NCBI GenBank assembly: GCA_027489105.1
Contig: JAIYAJ010000442.1
Location: 1-28,069 of the forward strand
Direction of reading: 5' to 3'
DNA length: 28,069 bases
Source: Zymomonas sp.
GTDB lineage: Bacteria; Pseudomonadota; Alphaproteobacteria; Sphingomonadales; Sphingomonadaceae
The notes under the pieces were generated by a model. That model searched no databases and was not told the origin of the DNA. It saw only the letters and a program-made list of their open reading frames with translations. Shown piece by piece: positions 17,216 to 25,140 of the stretch. Position 1 is the first letter of the stretch; each line of letters starts with the position of its first letter. The translations under genes and the position numbers were made by a program.

Positions 17216-18660
17216 CAGGCGCGCACCTCCGGGCCGGTCAGGATGAGGCTGTCCTTGGTGCCGCCGCCCTGGCTGGAGTTCACCACCAGCGATCCCTCCC
17301 GCAATGCCACGCGGGTCAATCCGCCCGGCGTTATGGTGACGCCCCTGGCGCCCGACAGGACGAATGGCCGGAAGTCGACATGGCGTGGTGCCACCCCGGC
17401 TTCGGTGAGGGTGGGGACGGTGGACAGGGCCAGCGTCGGCTGTGCGATGTAGCGTTGTGGCTCGGCGATCAGGGCGGCGCGGAACTCTTCGATCTGCGCC
17501 TTGGTCGCGGTAGGGCCGACCAGCATGCCGTAGCCGCCGGATCCGTCGACCAGCTTGACCACCAGCTTGTCGAGATTGTCGAGCGTATAGCGCAACGCAT
17601 CGGCCTCGCGGCAGCGATAGGTCTCGACATTCGGCAGTTTGGCGTCGCTCCCCGAATAATAGCGGACGATTTCGGGCATGTAGCTGTAGATCGCCTTGTC
17701 GTCGGCGATGCCCGTACCCGGGGCATTCACCAGCGCGACATTGCCCGCCATATGGGCGGCGATGATGCCCGGCACGCCCAGCAGCGAGTCCGGACGGAAG
17801 ACCAGCGGGTCGAGATAGTCGTCATCGATCCGGCGGTAGATCACGTCGACCTGGACTCGCCCCTCGATCGTGCGCATCCAGACCTTGTCGTCGTCGACCT
17901 CCAGATCGGCAGCCTCGACCAGTTCGATGCCCATCGAATCGGCGAGGAAGCTGTGCTCGTAAAAGGCCGAGTTGAAATGGCCTGGGGTCAGCAGGACGCA
18001 GGTGGCACCAGCGCCCTGATTGCGCGGGGAGACCGACTGGAGCGTTTCCAGCAGCGCATCGGGATAGGAGTCGATCGGGGCGACCTTGAACTGCTCGAAC
18101 AGTTCGGGGCAGAGCCGCAGCATCGCCTCCCGATTTTCGAGCATGTAGGACACGCCCGAAGGTGTGCGCGCATTGTCCTCGAGCACCCAGAAATCGTCGG
18201 GCCCGGTCCGCACCAGATCGATGCCGCAGATATGCGCGAACACACCGTGCGGCGGCTTGGCTCCCGCGAGCATCGGACGGAATTGCGGATTGGACAGGAT
18301 CAGTTCTTCGGGAACGATCTTGTCGGCGAGGATCTTCCGGGGGCCGTAAATGTCGGCGAGGAAGGCGTTGATCGCCTCGACGCGCTGGACGAGGCCTTCG
18401 GAGAGATTGGCCCATTCGCGGGCGGTGAAGATACGCGGGACGATGTCGAAGGGAATGATGCGCTCGGCGGATTCGTCTTCGCCGTAGACGGCGAAGGTAA
18501 TCCCAAGTTGTCGGAAGGCGGCTTCGGCGGCCTTCTGTCTTCGATCGAGTTCGCTAGACGGCGTGTCCTCTATCCATTGCAATAACTCCGCGAACTCGGG
18601 TCGTCCTGCCGGGTCGCCCGGTGTGCCGCGGATCTCGTCGAAAGCGCCTGTCCCTGCCAT
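17215..18660 (-). CDS. Circularly permuted type 2 ATP-grasp ligase
   Basis: A 481-residue circularly permuted ATP-grasp protein (COG2308 type), predicted to use ATP to activate a carboxylate and form an amide bond. Visible family blocks are RIFTAREWANLSEGLVQRV with INAFLADIYG, ILSNPQFRP, ICGIDLVRTG, WVLEDNARTPSGVSYMLENR, the glycine-rich KLVDGSGGYGMLVGP loop, PRHVDFRPFVL, and the C-terminal VNSSQGGGTKDSLIL. The start at 18660 has GGAG five bases before the ATG. It heads a three-gene unit with overlaps of one base or spacing of one base. Comparative genomics has proposed that this unit makes and removes a short peptide or peptide-like tag. No substrate can be read from the sequence. Its 184-base upstream region carries leader hairpins and a sigma-54-like motif, described separately. 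Confidence 0.93.
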   Translation of the reverse strand: MAGTGAFDEIRGTPGDPAGRPEFAELLQWIEDTPSSELDRRQKAAEAAFRQLGITFAVYGEDESAERIIPFDIVPRIFTAREWANLSEGLVQRVEAINAFLADIYGPRKILADKIVPEELILSNPQFRPMLAGAKPPHGVFAHICGIDLVRTGPDDFWVLEDNARTPSGVSYMLENREAMLRLCPELFEQFKVAPIDSYPDALLETLQSVSPRNQGAGATCVLLTPGHFNSAFYEHSFLADSMGIELVEAADLEVDDDKVWMRTIEGRVQVDVIYRRIDDDYLDPLVFRPDSLLGVPGIIAAHMAGNVALVNAPGTGIADDKAIYSYMPEIVRYYSGSDAKLPNVETYRCREADALRYTLDNLDKLVVKLVDGSGGYGMLVGPTATKAQIEEFRAALIAEPQRYIAQPTLALSTVPTLTEAGVAPRHVDFRPFVLSGARGVTITPGGLTRVALREGSLVVNSSQGGGTKDSLILTGPEVRA

Positions 18661-18672
18661 ACAGCTCCGTTA

Positions 18673-18720
18673 TTGTTCGTATCGAACAAGTGGATGGTGC
18701 ATCGCTTTGTTGCGACGCAC
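18673..18720 (-). promoter_or_regulatory. Two consecutive hairpins in the leader of the ATP-grasp operon
   Basis: Distal arm pair: GTGCATCGC (18697-18705) and GCGACGCAC (18712-18720) around TTTGTT; on the minus-strand RNA all nine positions pair, one as a G-U. Proximal: TTGTTCG (18673-18679) and CGAACAA (18683-18689) form a perfect 7+3+7 palindrome ending 12 bases before the ATG and just upstream of the GGAG ribosome site. As DNA, the palindrome could be an operator for a dimeric repressor. As RNA, the pair could control ribosome access. Both readings are inference. Confidence 0.5.
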
Positions 18721-18781
18721 AAGAGGTTTTGCGGCTTCATGGATATGGCATGTTTCCAGCCCGCGCGAGCGCGTACAACGC

Positions 18782-18798
18782 GGCAGATATTGTGCCAG
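18782..18798 (-). promoter_or_regulatory. Possible sigma-54 promoter for the ATP-grasp operon
   Basis: On the minus strand the segment reads CTGGCACAATATCTGCC. It has a perfect TGGCAC at -24 and TGC at -12, with the invariant GG-N10-GC spacing of RpoN promoters. The G after TGGCAC and the first T of TTGC are not matched. It would start transcription about 110 bases before the ATP-grasp ATG. No enhancer-binding site was identified. Confidence 0.3.
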
Positions 18799-18844
18799 TT
18801 CCATCAAGGACTTGGCGCAAAGAAAAAGAGAAAAACGCGGCTGA

Positions 18845-20893
18845 TCAACCTGGCTTCGCCTTGCCGAGATAGCTCGAAAGACGATTCCGGTTGGAGCCGC
18901 GCGCACGGGCCGGGTTGAGCAGATCGTAGACCACGGCATTCTCCAGCACCTTCTGCACATAGCCGCGCGTCTCGGCGAAGGGAATCGCTTCGATCCAGTC
19001 GACCACGTCGACGCCCGGCAGGCGTGGATCGCCATTGGCGCGGATGAACTTGTTCACATTGCCCGGACCGGCATTGTAGCTGGCGACCGCCAGCACATAA
19101 TTGCCGCCATAATGACTGAGCATGCGATCGAAGAAGGCCGATCCGATCGTGACGTTGTAGCCGACCTCGCCCAACCGGACCGGATCATAAGGCAGTCCCA
19201 TGCGCCCGGCTTGCTCGCGCGCGGTCGCCGGCATCAGCTGCATGATGCCGCGCGCACCGGTCCTGCTGGTGGCTTCCCGATCGAACTGGCTTTCCTGGCG
19301 TCCGATCGCGTGGATCAGGGTCCAGTGGTCGCGCATCGCCTCGGGGACCGGGACTTCGGGAAAACCGATCCGCAGCGGGTCGGGCGTGCCGCTGGTGCGT
19401 GCATTACGGGAAACCATGACGCCCAGATCGGGCCGGCCGATCGACCGGGCCAGTTCGCCCGCGAGGATATGGTCGGCATCGCTCGAGGCATTATTGGCGA
19501 TGAGGCGGATGAACTGCGTCTGGTCCTGCCATGGGCCGGTCCGGCCCAAAAGGCGGGCGGCGCGAACGACCTCGCTCGCCTCGAAGCTGGCGCGCGCCTG
19601 ATTGGACACCGCCGCCTTGGGCGGCTCCGGCGGCAGCGCGATTTCGCGACCAAGGCGTTCGGTTGCGAGCTGGCCGTAGAATTGATCCACATGGACGGCC
19701 GCCTGGCCGAGATAGCTGCGCGCCCAATCGGGCTTGCCGCCGCGTTCGGCTGCGCGGCCGGCCCAGTACCAACCTTTTGTCTGTGTGCCCGGTGTCTGCG
19801 CGGCCCGCGAATAGCGGTCGAACATGGTGACCGCATCGTCATAGCGGCCGAGCTTTTCCATCGCCACGGTGCCCGCCAGCCACATCAGGCTGGTATAATC
19901 GTCGCGTTCGGCGAAGGGGCGGTCGCGGATGCGTGTGCCCGGCGGGAAGGCCTGTTCGGCATGTTTGGCGATGGCGAGCGCAAGATCGAACTGGCTGTCG
20001 GCGCGCGCCGCCTGCGCGAAGCTCAGCAGATTGTCGAGGAAATAGGCCGTGTCGAACGGTGCGGCCGTCAGGTTGCGCGACTGGGCGAGCCATATCCGCG
20101 CCGCCATGCTGTCGCCCTTGTCGCGCAGATAGCGGGCGCGCTCGATCATGAAACCGGGATCGTGGTTGATCGCGTCGCCGGCGGCATCGATCTGCGCCTG
20201 CACGTCGGCGTCCTGCCGGACGAGCGCGAGGCGCGCGGCATAGAGCGGTCGTCGGGCGGGCGAGGTATTGGCGAGTTGGCGTGCTGCGGGCGTCGTCGCG
20301 CGATCGAGCAGCAGGCGCTCCATGCGGCGATCGTGATCGGCCGCCGTCATGCTGGCGCCGAACCGTGCGGTCAGCCTGGCCTCGTCTTCCTGCGTCAGGC
20401 CTTTGGTAACCCAGGCGGCTGCCGCATTGCGCCGCGCCTCCGCCATCCGGCCGGTCGTCGCAAGCGCCTCGGCGAAGCGGGTCTGGCCGGCGGCGGTGAG
20501 TGGCGGGAAGCGGGTGAAGAAGTTGATCAGATAAGCGGCGTCGAAGCCGCCGGCATCGATGCGGCGTTCGGCCGCGCGCCGCATCGCGCTTTCGCCGGGC
20601 CAGCCGGGATGGGCCATCAGAAAAGCGGCATAGTCGCGGAAGGGCAGGGAATCGCTCTGCTGGAGGCGTCGCCATTCTGCGATCACACCTTGCAATATAT
20701 CGTCGCGCAAAGCGGGTGCGCTTTGCACAGGCGACAGTGCCGCGGGCGGCGGTGCAGCCTGCGGCACGATCGTTGCGGCGATCGCAGCGGTGGAGACCAA
20801 CAGCGCGACGCTCAGAAAAAGGCGGCGTGAGCGTCTGGACAGGGGAGGGGGCGCGAACCTATGGGGCGCTGTCGTTTCTCGGACGGACGTCAT
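18845..20893 (-). CDS. slt: Soluble lytic murein transglycosylase
   Basis: A 682-residue periplasmic lytic transglycosylase that cleaves peptidoglycan between MurNAc and GlcNAc with 1,6-anhydro ring formation. A basic N-terminus (SRRSRRLFLSVALLVSTAA) acts as a signal or anchor. A long superhelical alpha-domain with TPR-like repeats follows (about residues 60-500), then the SLT domain: catalytic E534 in AIGRQESQFDREA, GARGIMQLMPATA, GEVGYNVTIGSAFF, YVLAVASYNAGPGNV and WIEAIPFAETRGYVQKVLEN. Architecture and length match Slt70. The start is placed at 20893 because the signal helix then lies near the N-terminus, although no ribosome site is evident and a longer reading would overlap the divergent dapA. 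A T-rich run (18816-18840) follows the stop and may aid termination. Confidence 0.93.
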   Translation of the reverse strand: MTSVRETTAPHRFAPPPLSRRSRRLFLSVALLVSTAAIAATIVPQAAPPPAALSPVQSAPALRDDILQGVIAEWRRLQQSDSLPFRDYAAFLMAHPGWPGESAMRRAAERRIDAGGFDAAYLINFFTRFPPLTAAGQTRFAEALATTGRMAEARRNAAAAWVTKGLTQEDEARLTARFGASMTAADHDRRMERLLLDRATTPAARQLANTSPARRPLYAARLALVRQDADVQAQIDAAGDAINHDPGFMIERARYLRDKGDSMAARIWLAQSRNLTAAPFDTAYFLDNLLSFAQAARADSQFDLALAIAKHAEQAFPPGTRIRDRPFAERDDYTSLMWLAGTVAMEKLGRYDDAVTMFDRYSRAAQTPGTQTKGWYWAGRAAERGGKPDWARSYLGQAAVHVDQFYGQLATERLGREIALPPEPPKAAVSNQARASFEASEVVRAARLLGRTGPWQDQTQFIRLIANNASSDADHILAGELARSIGRPDLGVMVSRNARTSGTPDPLRIGFPEVPVPEAMRDHWTLIHAIGRQESQFDREATSRTGARGIMQLMPATAREQAGRMGLPYDPVRLGEVGYNVTIGSAFFDRMLSHYGGNYVLAVASYNAGPGNVNKFIRANGDPRLPGVDVVDWIEAIPFAETRGYVQKVLENAVVYDLLNPARARGSNRNRLSSYLGKAKPG

Positions 20894-20939
20894 CGGGCCA
20901 CTATGGCCATTGCGGTTGCCGAGGTGAAGGGAGTGCGTG

Positions 20940-21815
20940 ATGTTCAGCGGGTCGATTCCAGCCTTGGTGACGCCATTTCGCGACGGGACGTTCGACGAGA
21001 AGCTCTTTCGGACCTTCGTCGACTGGCAGATCGCGGAGGGATCGAGCGCACTGGTGCCGTGCGGTACGACCGGCGAGAGCGCCACGATGTCGATCGAGGA
21101 GCATAATCATGTCGTCCGGGTCTGCATCGAGCAGGCGAAGGGCCGCGTTCCCGTCATTGCGGGCTGCGGATCGAACGATACGCTGGTCGCGCTCGAACAT
21201 ATGAAGTCGGCGCAGGCCGCCGGCGCGGATGCGGCGCTGGTCGTTCTGCCATATTATAACCGCCCCAATCAGGACGGCATCCTGCTCCACTATCGCTATC
21301 TGGCCGAGCATTGCAGCCTGCCGATCGTGGTCTATAACGTCCCCGCCCGTACCGTGACCGACATCATGCCGGAAACGCTTGGAAAATTGTCCGAACTTCC
21401 CGGTATCGTCGGGATCAAGGATGCCAGCGGGAAGGTCGAACGGGTTTCTGCCCAGCGGCTGCATTGCGGCCCCGATTTCTGTCAGTTGTCGGGCAATGAC
21501 GACATGGCACTTGGATTCATGGCGATGGGCGGCCGGGGCTGCATCTCGGTCACCGCCAATGTGCTGCCGGGCCTGTGCGCCCAGTTCCAGGCGGCCTGCC
21601 TCGAAGACCGCTGGAAGGATGCGCTGGCGCTGCAGGACAAGCTGTTTCCGCTGCATGCCGCGCTGTTCAGCGACGCCTCTCCGGGCCCGGTCAAATATGC
21701 GCTGAGCCGCACCTATCCCGACTTCCCGCCCGAGCTGCGCATGCCGATGACCTGGCCGTCCGAAGCAAGCCGCGCTGCGGTCGACGCGGCCCTGCGGCAC
21801 GCGGGGGCATTGTAA
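20940..21815 (+). CDS. dapA: 4-hydroxy-tetrahydrodipicolinate synthase
   Basis: A 291-residue DapA that condenses pyruvate with aspartate semialdehyde, the first committed step to diaminopimelate and lysine. The Schiff-base lysine is K160 in GIKDASG, and the tyrosines are Y105/Y106 in LPYYNRP and Y132 in VVYNVPARTV, at the usual spacing. PCGTTGESATMS and GFMAMGGRGCISVTANV are further family blocks. Length matches the E. coli enzyme. AAGGGAG about seven bases before the ATG at 20940 fixes the start; a GTG one codon earlier is possible. It is divergent from slt with only 46 bases between starts, so at least one promoter must lie inside a gene or the slt start is further in. The link to slt is thematic: one gene supplies a cell-wall precursor and the other turns the wall over. 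Confidence 0.94.
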   Translation: MFSGSIPALVTPFRDGTFDEKLFRTFVDWQIAEGSSALVPCGTTGESATMSIEEHNHVVRVCIEQAKGRVPVIAGCGSNDTLVALEHMKSAQAAGADAALVVLPYYNRPNQDGILLHYRYLAEHCSLPIVVYNVPARTVTDIMPETLGKLSELPGIVGIKDASGKVERVSAQRLHCGPDFCQLSGNDDMALGFMAMGGRGCISVTANVLPGLCAQFQAACLEDRWKDALALQDKLFPLHAALFSDASPGPVKYALSRTYPDFPPELRMPMTWPSEASRAAVDAALRHAGAL

Positions 21816-21949
21816 GGCCGGGGCGTCTTCGGGAACAGCTTGCGGCCGGGCTTCGTATGCCTACTTTACAACGACGACACGCCGGTTGTTCCGGCCGGCG
21901 CGGTCGTCTTCCTCGATAAGGCCCGCCGTTCGCGGGTAGAATGAGATTT

Positions 21950-22432
21950 ATGGCCCGACCGCGTCCTGTAGAGTTCGAGAAGAAGAAGGTGGTCGCCGAG
22001 AACCGGCGGGCGCGCTTCGACTATTTTCTGGACGAGTTTTTCGAGGCCGGCGTCGCGCTGACGGGCACCGAGGTCAAATCGCTCCGCTTCGGCGAAGGAT
22101 CGATCGCGGAGAGCTATGCCGAGGTGAAGGACGGCCAGGTGTGGCTGGTCAATTCGAACGTACCCGAGTTCAGCCATGGCAACCGTTTCAACCATGAGCC
22201 CAAGCGTCCGCGCAAGTTGCTGCTGCATGAACGCGAGATCGAGAAGATGCGCAACGCCGTGTCGCGCGAGGGCATGACGCTGATCCCGCTGTCGATCTAT
22301 TTCAACGGTCGTGGGCGGGCGAAGGTCGAACTGGCGCTGGCCAAGGGCAAGAAACTTCACGACAAGCGCGATACCGAAAAGGCGCGCGACTGGAAGCGCG
22401 AGCAGCAGCGCCTGCTGCGCGATCGCGGCTGA
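21950..22432 (+). CDS. smpB: SsrA-binding protein SmpB
   Basis: A 160-residue SmpB, the obligate partner of tmRNA in rescuing stalled ribosomes. Conserved blocks are [88 protein letters not shown] and the C-terminal basic tail [20 protein letters not shown], which enters the mRNA path. I choose the ATG at 21950 (MARPRP), which matches the usual SmpB N-terminus; the ATG at 21941 adds MRF. Neither has a strong Shine-Dalgarno sequence. The tmRNA gene is not in this window. It follows dapA after 134 bases and precedes the DUF2062 gene by 13. Confidence 0.95.
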   Translation: MARPRPVEFEKKKVVAENRRARFDYFLDEFFEAGVALTGTEVKSLRFGEGSIAESYAEVKDGQVWLVNSNVPEFSHGNRFNHEPKRPRKLLLHEREIEKMRNAVSREGMTLIPLSIYFNGRGRAKVELALAKGKKLHDKRDTEKARDWKREQQRLLRDRG

Positions 22433-22445
22433 GGGCGGGCGGGGG

Positions 22446-23018
22446 ATGTTCGACCGAATCGGCAATTGGTGGCGGAAGAACGCGCCGACGCGGGAATCGC
22501 TCGAACAGGTGCGGTGGCTGCAGCCATTTGCGCACCGCATCCTTGAACCTTCGCTCTGGCGCTTTACCCGCCGCTCGGTTCCGCGCGGCGTCGCGCTCGG
22601 CCTGATCGTCGGGATCTTCCTGATGATCCCCGGTATCCAGATCATCGGAGCGGCGCTGCTCGCATTGCCATGCCGAGCGAACGTCCCGATCGCGGTTGCC
22701 ATGACCTTTTTGAGCAACCCGGCGACGACGCCCTTCATCCTCTATTTGTCGATCGTCATCGGCAACCGCTTCGTTCATTCCTCGGCCGATGTCGGCACGG
22801 TTATGGTGATGATCAATCAGGGCGCGACCTTGGCCGACTGGTTCGCCTGGCTTGCCTCGTCGGCGGCGCCCGCACTGGTGACCGGCCTGTTCGTGATCTC
22901 GGTCGTGGCGGCGGCGATCGGTTATCTGCTGTCGGGATGCATCTGGACCGCGTGGGTCGCCCATAAGTGGAAGCAGCGCGAGCGTCATCGTGACGAGGCT
23001 GCCCCCCTCGAGGTTTGA
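22446..23018 (+). CDS. DUF2062 membrane protein
   Basis: A 190-residue integral membrane protein of the DUF2062 family, function unknown. After an amphipathic N-terminus it shows the family pattern RRSVPRGVALGLIVGIFLMIPG, followed by IQIIGAALLALPCRANVPIAVAMTFLSNPATTPF read in two helices, and the conserved (S/T)NPxTTPF motif. Two further helices (APALVTGLFVISVVAAAIGYLL and a last one) precede a basic and acidic C-terminal tail. The start at 22446 follows a G-rich GGGCGGGGG ribosome site. An in-frame ATG at 22311 lies inside smpB and is rejected. It is probably cotranscribed with smpB (13-base gap). Confidence 0.88.
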   Translation: MFDRIGNWWRKNAPTRESLEQVRWLQPFAHRILEPSLWRFTRRSVPRGVALGLIVGIFLMIPGIQIIGAALLALPCRANVPIAVAMTFLSNPATTPFILYLSIVIGNRFVHSSADVGTVMVMINQGATLADWFAWLASSAAPALVTGLFVISVVAAAIGYLLSGCIWTAWVAHKWKQRERHRDEAAPLEV

Positions 23019-23076
23019 TCCTGACATTCTTGATGGTAAGCCTCCCGTCATAGTCAGATCATACACCGAGGTTTTC

Positions 23077-25098
23077 ATGAAACGCTTTGCAATCGCGCTC
23101 GTCGCCGGCTCCGTGCTGGCAGGGGCCCCTTATGCCTTCTGGGCGGCGGATGCCGGCAAGCCGGCCTATGGCAGTTTCGGCTTCGACACCCAGGGCATGG
23201 ACAAGACGGTCAAGCCTGGGGACGATTTCTACGCCTTCGCCAATGGCAGCTGGACGAAGGCTACGCCGATCCCCGCAGACCGCTCCAATTACGGTATGTT
23301 CACGGTGCTCGACGAACTTTCGATGAGTCGCAGCCGCGCCATATTGGACAAGGCGGCGGAGCGGCCGGGTTCGCGGATCGGCGATCTCTATGCCAGTTTC
23401 ATGGACGAGAAGGCGGTCGAGGCCGCCGGCATCACCCCCTTGAAACCCATGCTCGACTCGATCGCGTCGCTGCCCGACAAGTCTGCCGTCGCCGCCAAGA
23501 TGGGCGATCTCGTCCGCCAGGGGATATCCTCGCCCTTCGCTGCCTATGTCGATCAGGACGACAAGAATCCCGATGCCTATATCGCCATGCTGCGGCAGGG
23601 CGGGCTCGGCATGCCCGACCGCGATTATTATCTGAAGGACGACGCGGCGCTGACCAAGACGCGTGGCGAATATCAGGCCTATCTGGCCCGGCTGCTGAGC
23701 CTGGCCGGGGAGCAGCAGGCGGAAGAGCGCGCCGCGCGGATCGTGGCGTTCGAGGCCGACCTCGCGCGGGTCCACTGGACCAAGGTGGACTCGCGGGACA
23801 GCACCAAGACCTACAACAAATGGAGCCGCGCCGATTTCGATGCGAAGGCGGCGGGCTTCGACTGGGACGCCTATCTGAAGGCCGCCGGCCTCGACCAGCA
23901 GCAGCAATTCCTGGTGGGCCAGCCCAGTGCCTTTGCCGGCACTGCCAAGGCCGTCGAGGCGGCTCCGCTGGGGGTGCTCAAGGACTATCTGCTCGTCACG
24001 GCGCTGAACGCCTATGCGCCCTATCTGTCAAAGGCGTTCGTCGATGCCGAGTTCGGCTTCAATCAGACGGTGCTTTCGGGGACCCCGGAGAACAGCGACC
24101 GCTGGAAGCGCGGCGTGACCCTGGTCAAGAATCTGGTCGGCGAGGATCTGGGGCAGGAATATGTGAAGCTGCATTTCACCCCGGAGACCAAGGCCGCTGC
24201 GGACGAACTGGTGCGCAACGTCATCGCCGCCATGGGCCGGCGGATCGATGCGCTCAGCTGGATGTCGCCGGAAACCAAAGTGAAGGCGCGCGCCAAGCTG
24301 GCGGCCTTTACCCCGAAGATCGGCTATCCGAGCAAATGGCGCGATTATTCGGCGCTCAAGATCGACCGAAGCGACCTCGTCGGCAATGCGATGCGCGGCA
24401 ATGCCTTCGAATGGCAGCATAATCTCGACAAGCTCGGCAAGCCGATCGATCGGACCGAGTGGCATATGACGCCGATGGAGATCAACGCCTACGCCAATTT
24501 CGGGATGAACGAGATCGTCTTCCCAGCGGCTATCCTGCAGCCGCCTTTCTTCGATCCGAATGCCGATCCGGCGATAAACTATGGCGGGATCGGCGCTGTC
24601 ATCGGTCATGAGATCAGCCATCACTTCGATGACCAGGGCGCCAAATATGACATGCATGGGCGGCTGTCGGACTGGTGGACCGAAGAGGACGTCAAGAAGT
24701 TCGCGGCGCTCACCGACCGGATCGTCAAGCAATATGACGCCTATGAACCTTTGCCGGGCCTGCATGTCCAGGGCGCGCTGACGCAGGGCGAGAATATTGC
24801 CGACCTTGCCGGCCTGACGGTGGCGCATGAGGCCTATCTGATGTCGCTCGGCGGCAAGCCTGCTCCGGTGATCGACGGCTATACGGGCGACCAGCGCTTC
24901 TACCTCGGCTGGGCTCAGGTCTGGCGGCGCAGCTATCGCGAGGCCAATCTGCGGCAGCGGCTGCTGACCGACCCGCATTCGCCGTCGATCCAGCGCGCCT
25001 GGGTCGTCCGCAACCTCGATCCTTTCTACTCGGCCTATAAGGTTCAGCCCGGCGAACGACTCTATCTGTCGCCGCAGGATCGCGTCAGGATCTGGTAA
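23077..25098 (+). CDS. M13 family (neprilysin-like) secreted metallopeptidase
   Basis: A 673-residue zinc endopeptidase of the M13 (neprilysin/PepO) family with a cleavable signal peptide (MKRFAIALVAGSVLAGAPYA), so it should act in the periplasm. The zinc site is H511-E512-I-S-H515 (VIGHEISHHFDDQG), with the third ligand E572 and D576 in GENIADLAGL. The N-terminal block KPGDDFYAFANGSW and the late FYLGWAQVWR and FYSAYKVQPGERLYLSPQDRVRIW are standard. The M13 substrate-binding NAYY is NAYANFGMNEIVFPAAILQP here, so NAYA replaces the usual NAYY. Substrates are probably short peptides. The start at 23077 has GAGG at about -10 and places the signal peptide at residue 1; an ATG 29 codons upstream overlaps the DUF2062 gene. 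Confidence 0.94.
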   Translation: MKRFAIALVAGSVLAGAPYAFWAADAGKPAYGSFGFDTQGMDKTVKPGDDFYAFANGSWTKATPIPADRSNYGMFTVLDELSMSRSRAILDKAAERPGSRIGDLYASFMDEKAVEAAGITPLKPMLDSIASLPDKSAVAAKMGDLVRQGISSPFAAYVDQDDKNPDAYIAMLRQGGLGMPDRDYYLKDDAALTKTRGEYQAYLARLLSLAGEQQAEERAARIVAFEADLARVHWTKVDSRDSTKTYNKWSRADFDAKAAGFDWDAYLKAAGLDQQQQFLVGQPSAFAGTAKAVEAAPLGVLKDYLLVTALNAYAPYLSKAFVDAEFGFNQTVLSGTPENSDRWKRGVTLVKNLVGEDLGQEYVKLHFTPETKAAADELVRNVIAAMGRRIDALSWMSPETKVKARAKLAAFTPKIGYPSKWRDYSALKIDRSDLVGNAMRGNAFEWQHNLDKLGKPIDRTEWHMTPMEINAYANFGMNEIVFPAAILQPPFFDPNADPAINYGGIGAVIGHEISHHFDDQGAKYDMHGRLSDWWTEEDVKKFAALTDRIVKQYDAYEPLPGLHVQGALTQGENIADLAGLTVAHEAYLMSLGGKPAPVIDGYTGDQRFYLGWAQVWRRSYREANLRQRLLTDPHSPSIQRAWVVRNLDPFYSAYKVQPGERLYLSPQDRVRIW

Positions 25099-25140
25099 GC
25101 GCCGCTTGACGGCGGACAAGGGGCAGGGGAACTAGGCGGC

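Noticed and set aside
18816..18844. T-rich stretch after slt (read on the minus strand) as an intrinsic terminator.
   Set aside because: The T-run is real, but no adequate GC-rich stem precedes it, so it is only mentioned under slt.
19112..20830. Long plus-strand open frame opposite slt (about 572 codons).
   Set aside because: It is a shadow of slt's codon bias, with no ribosome site or domain evidence.
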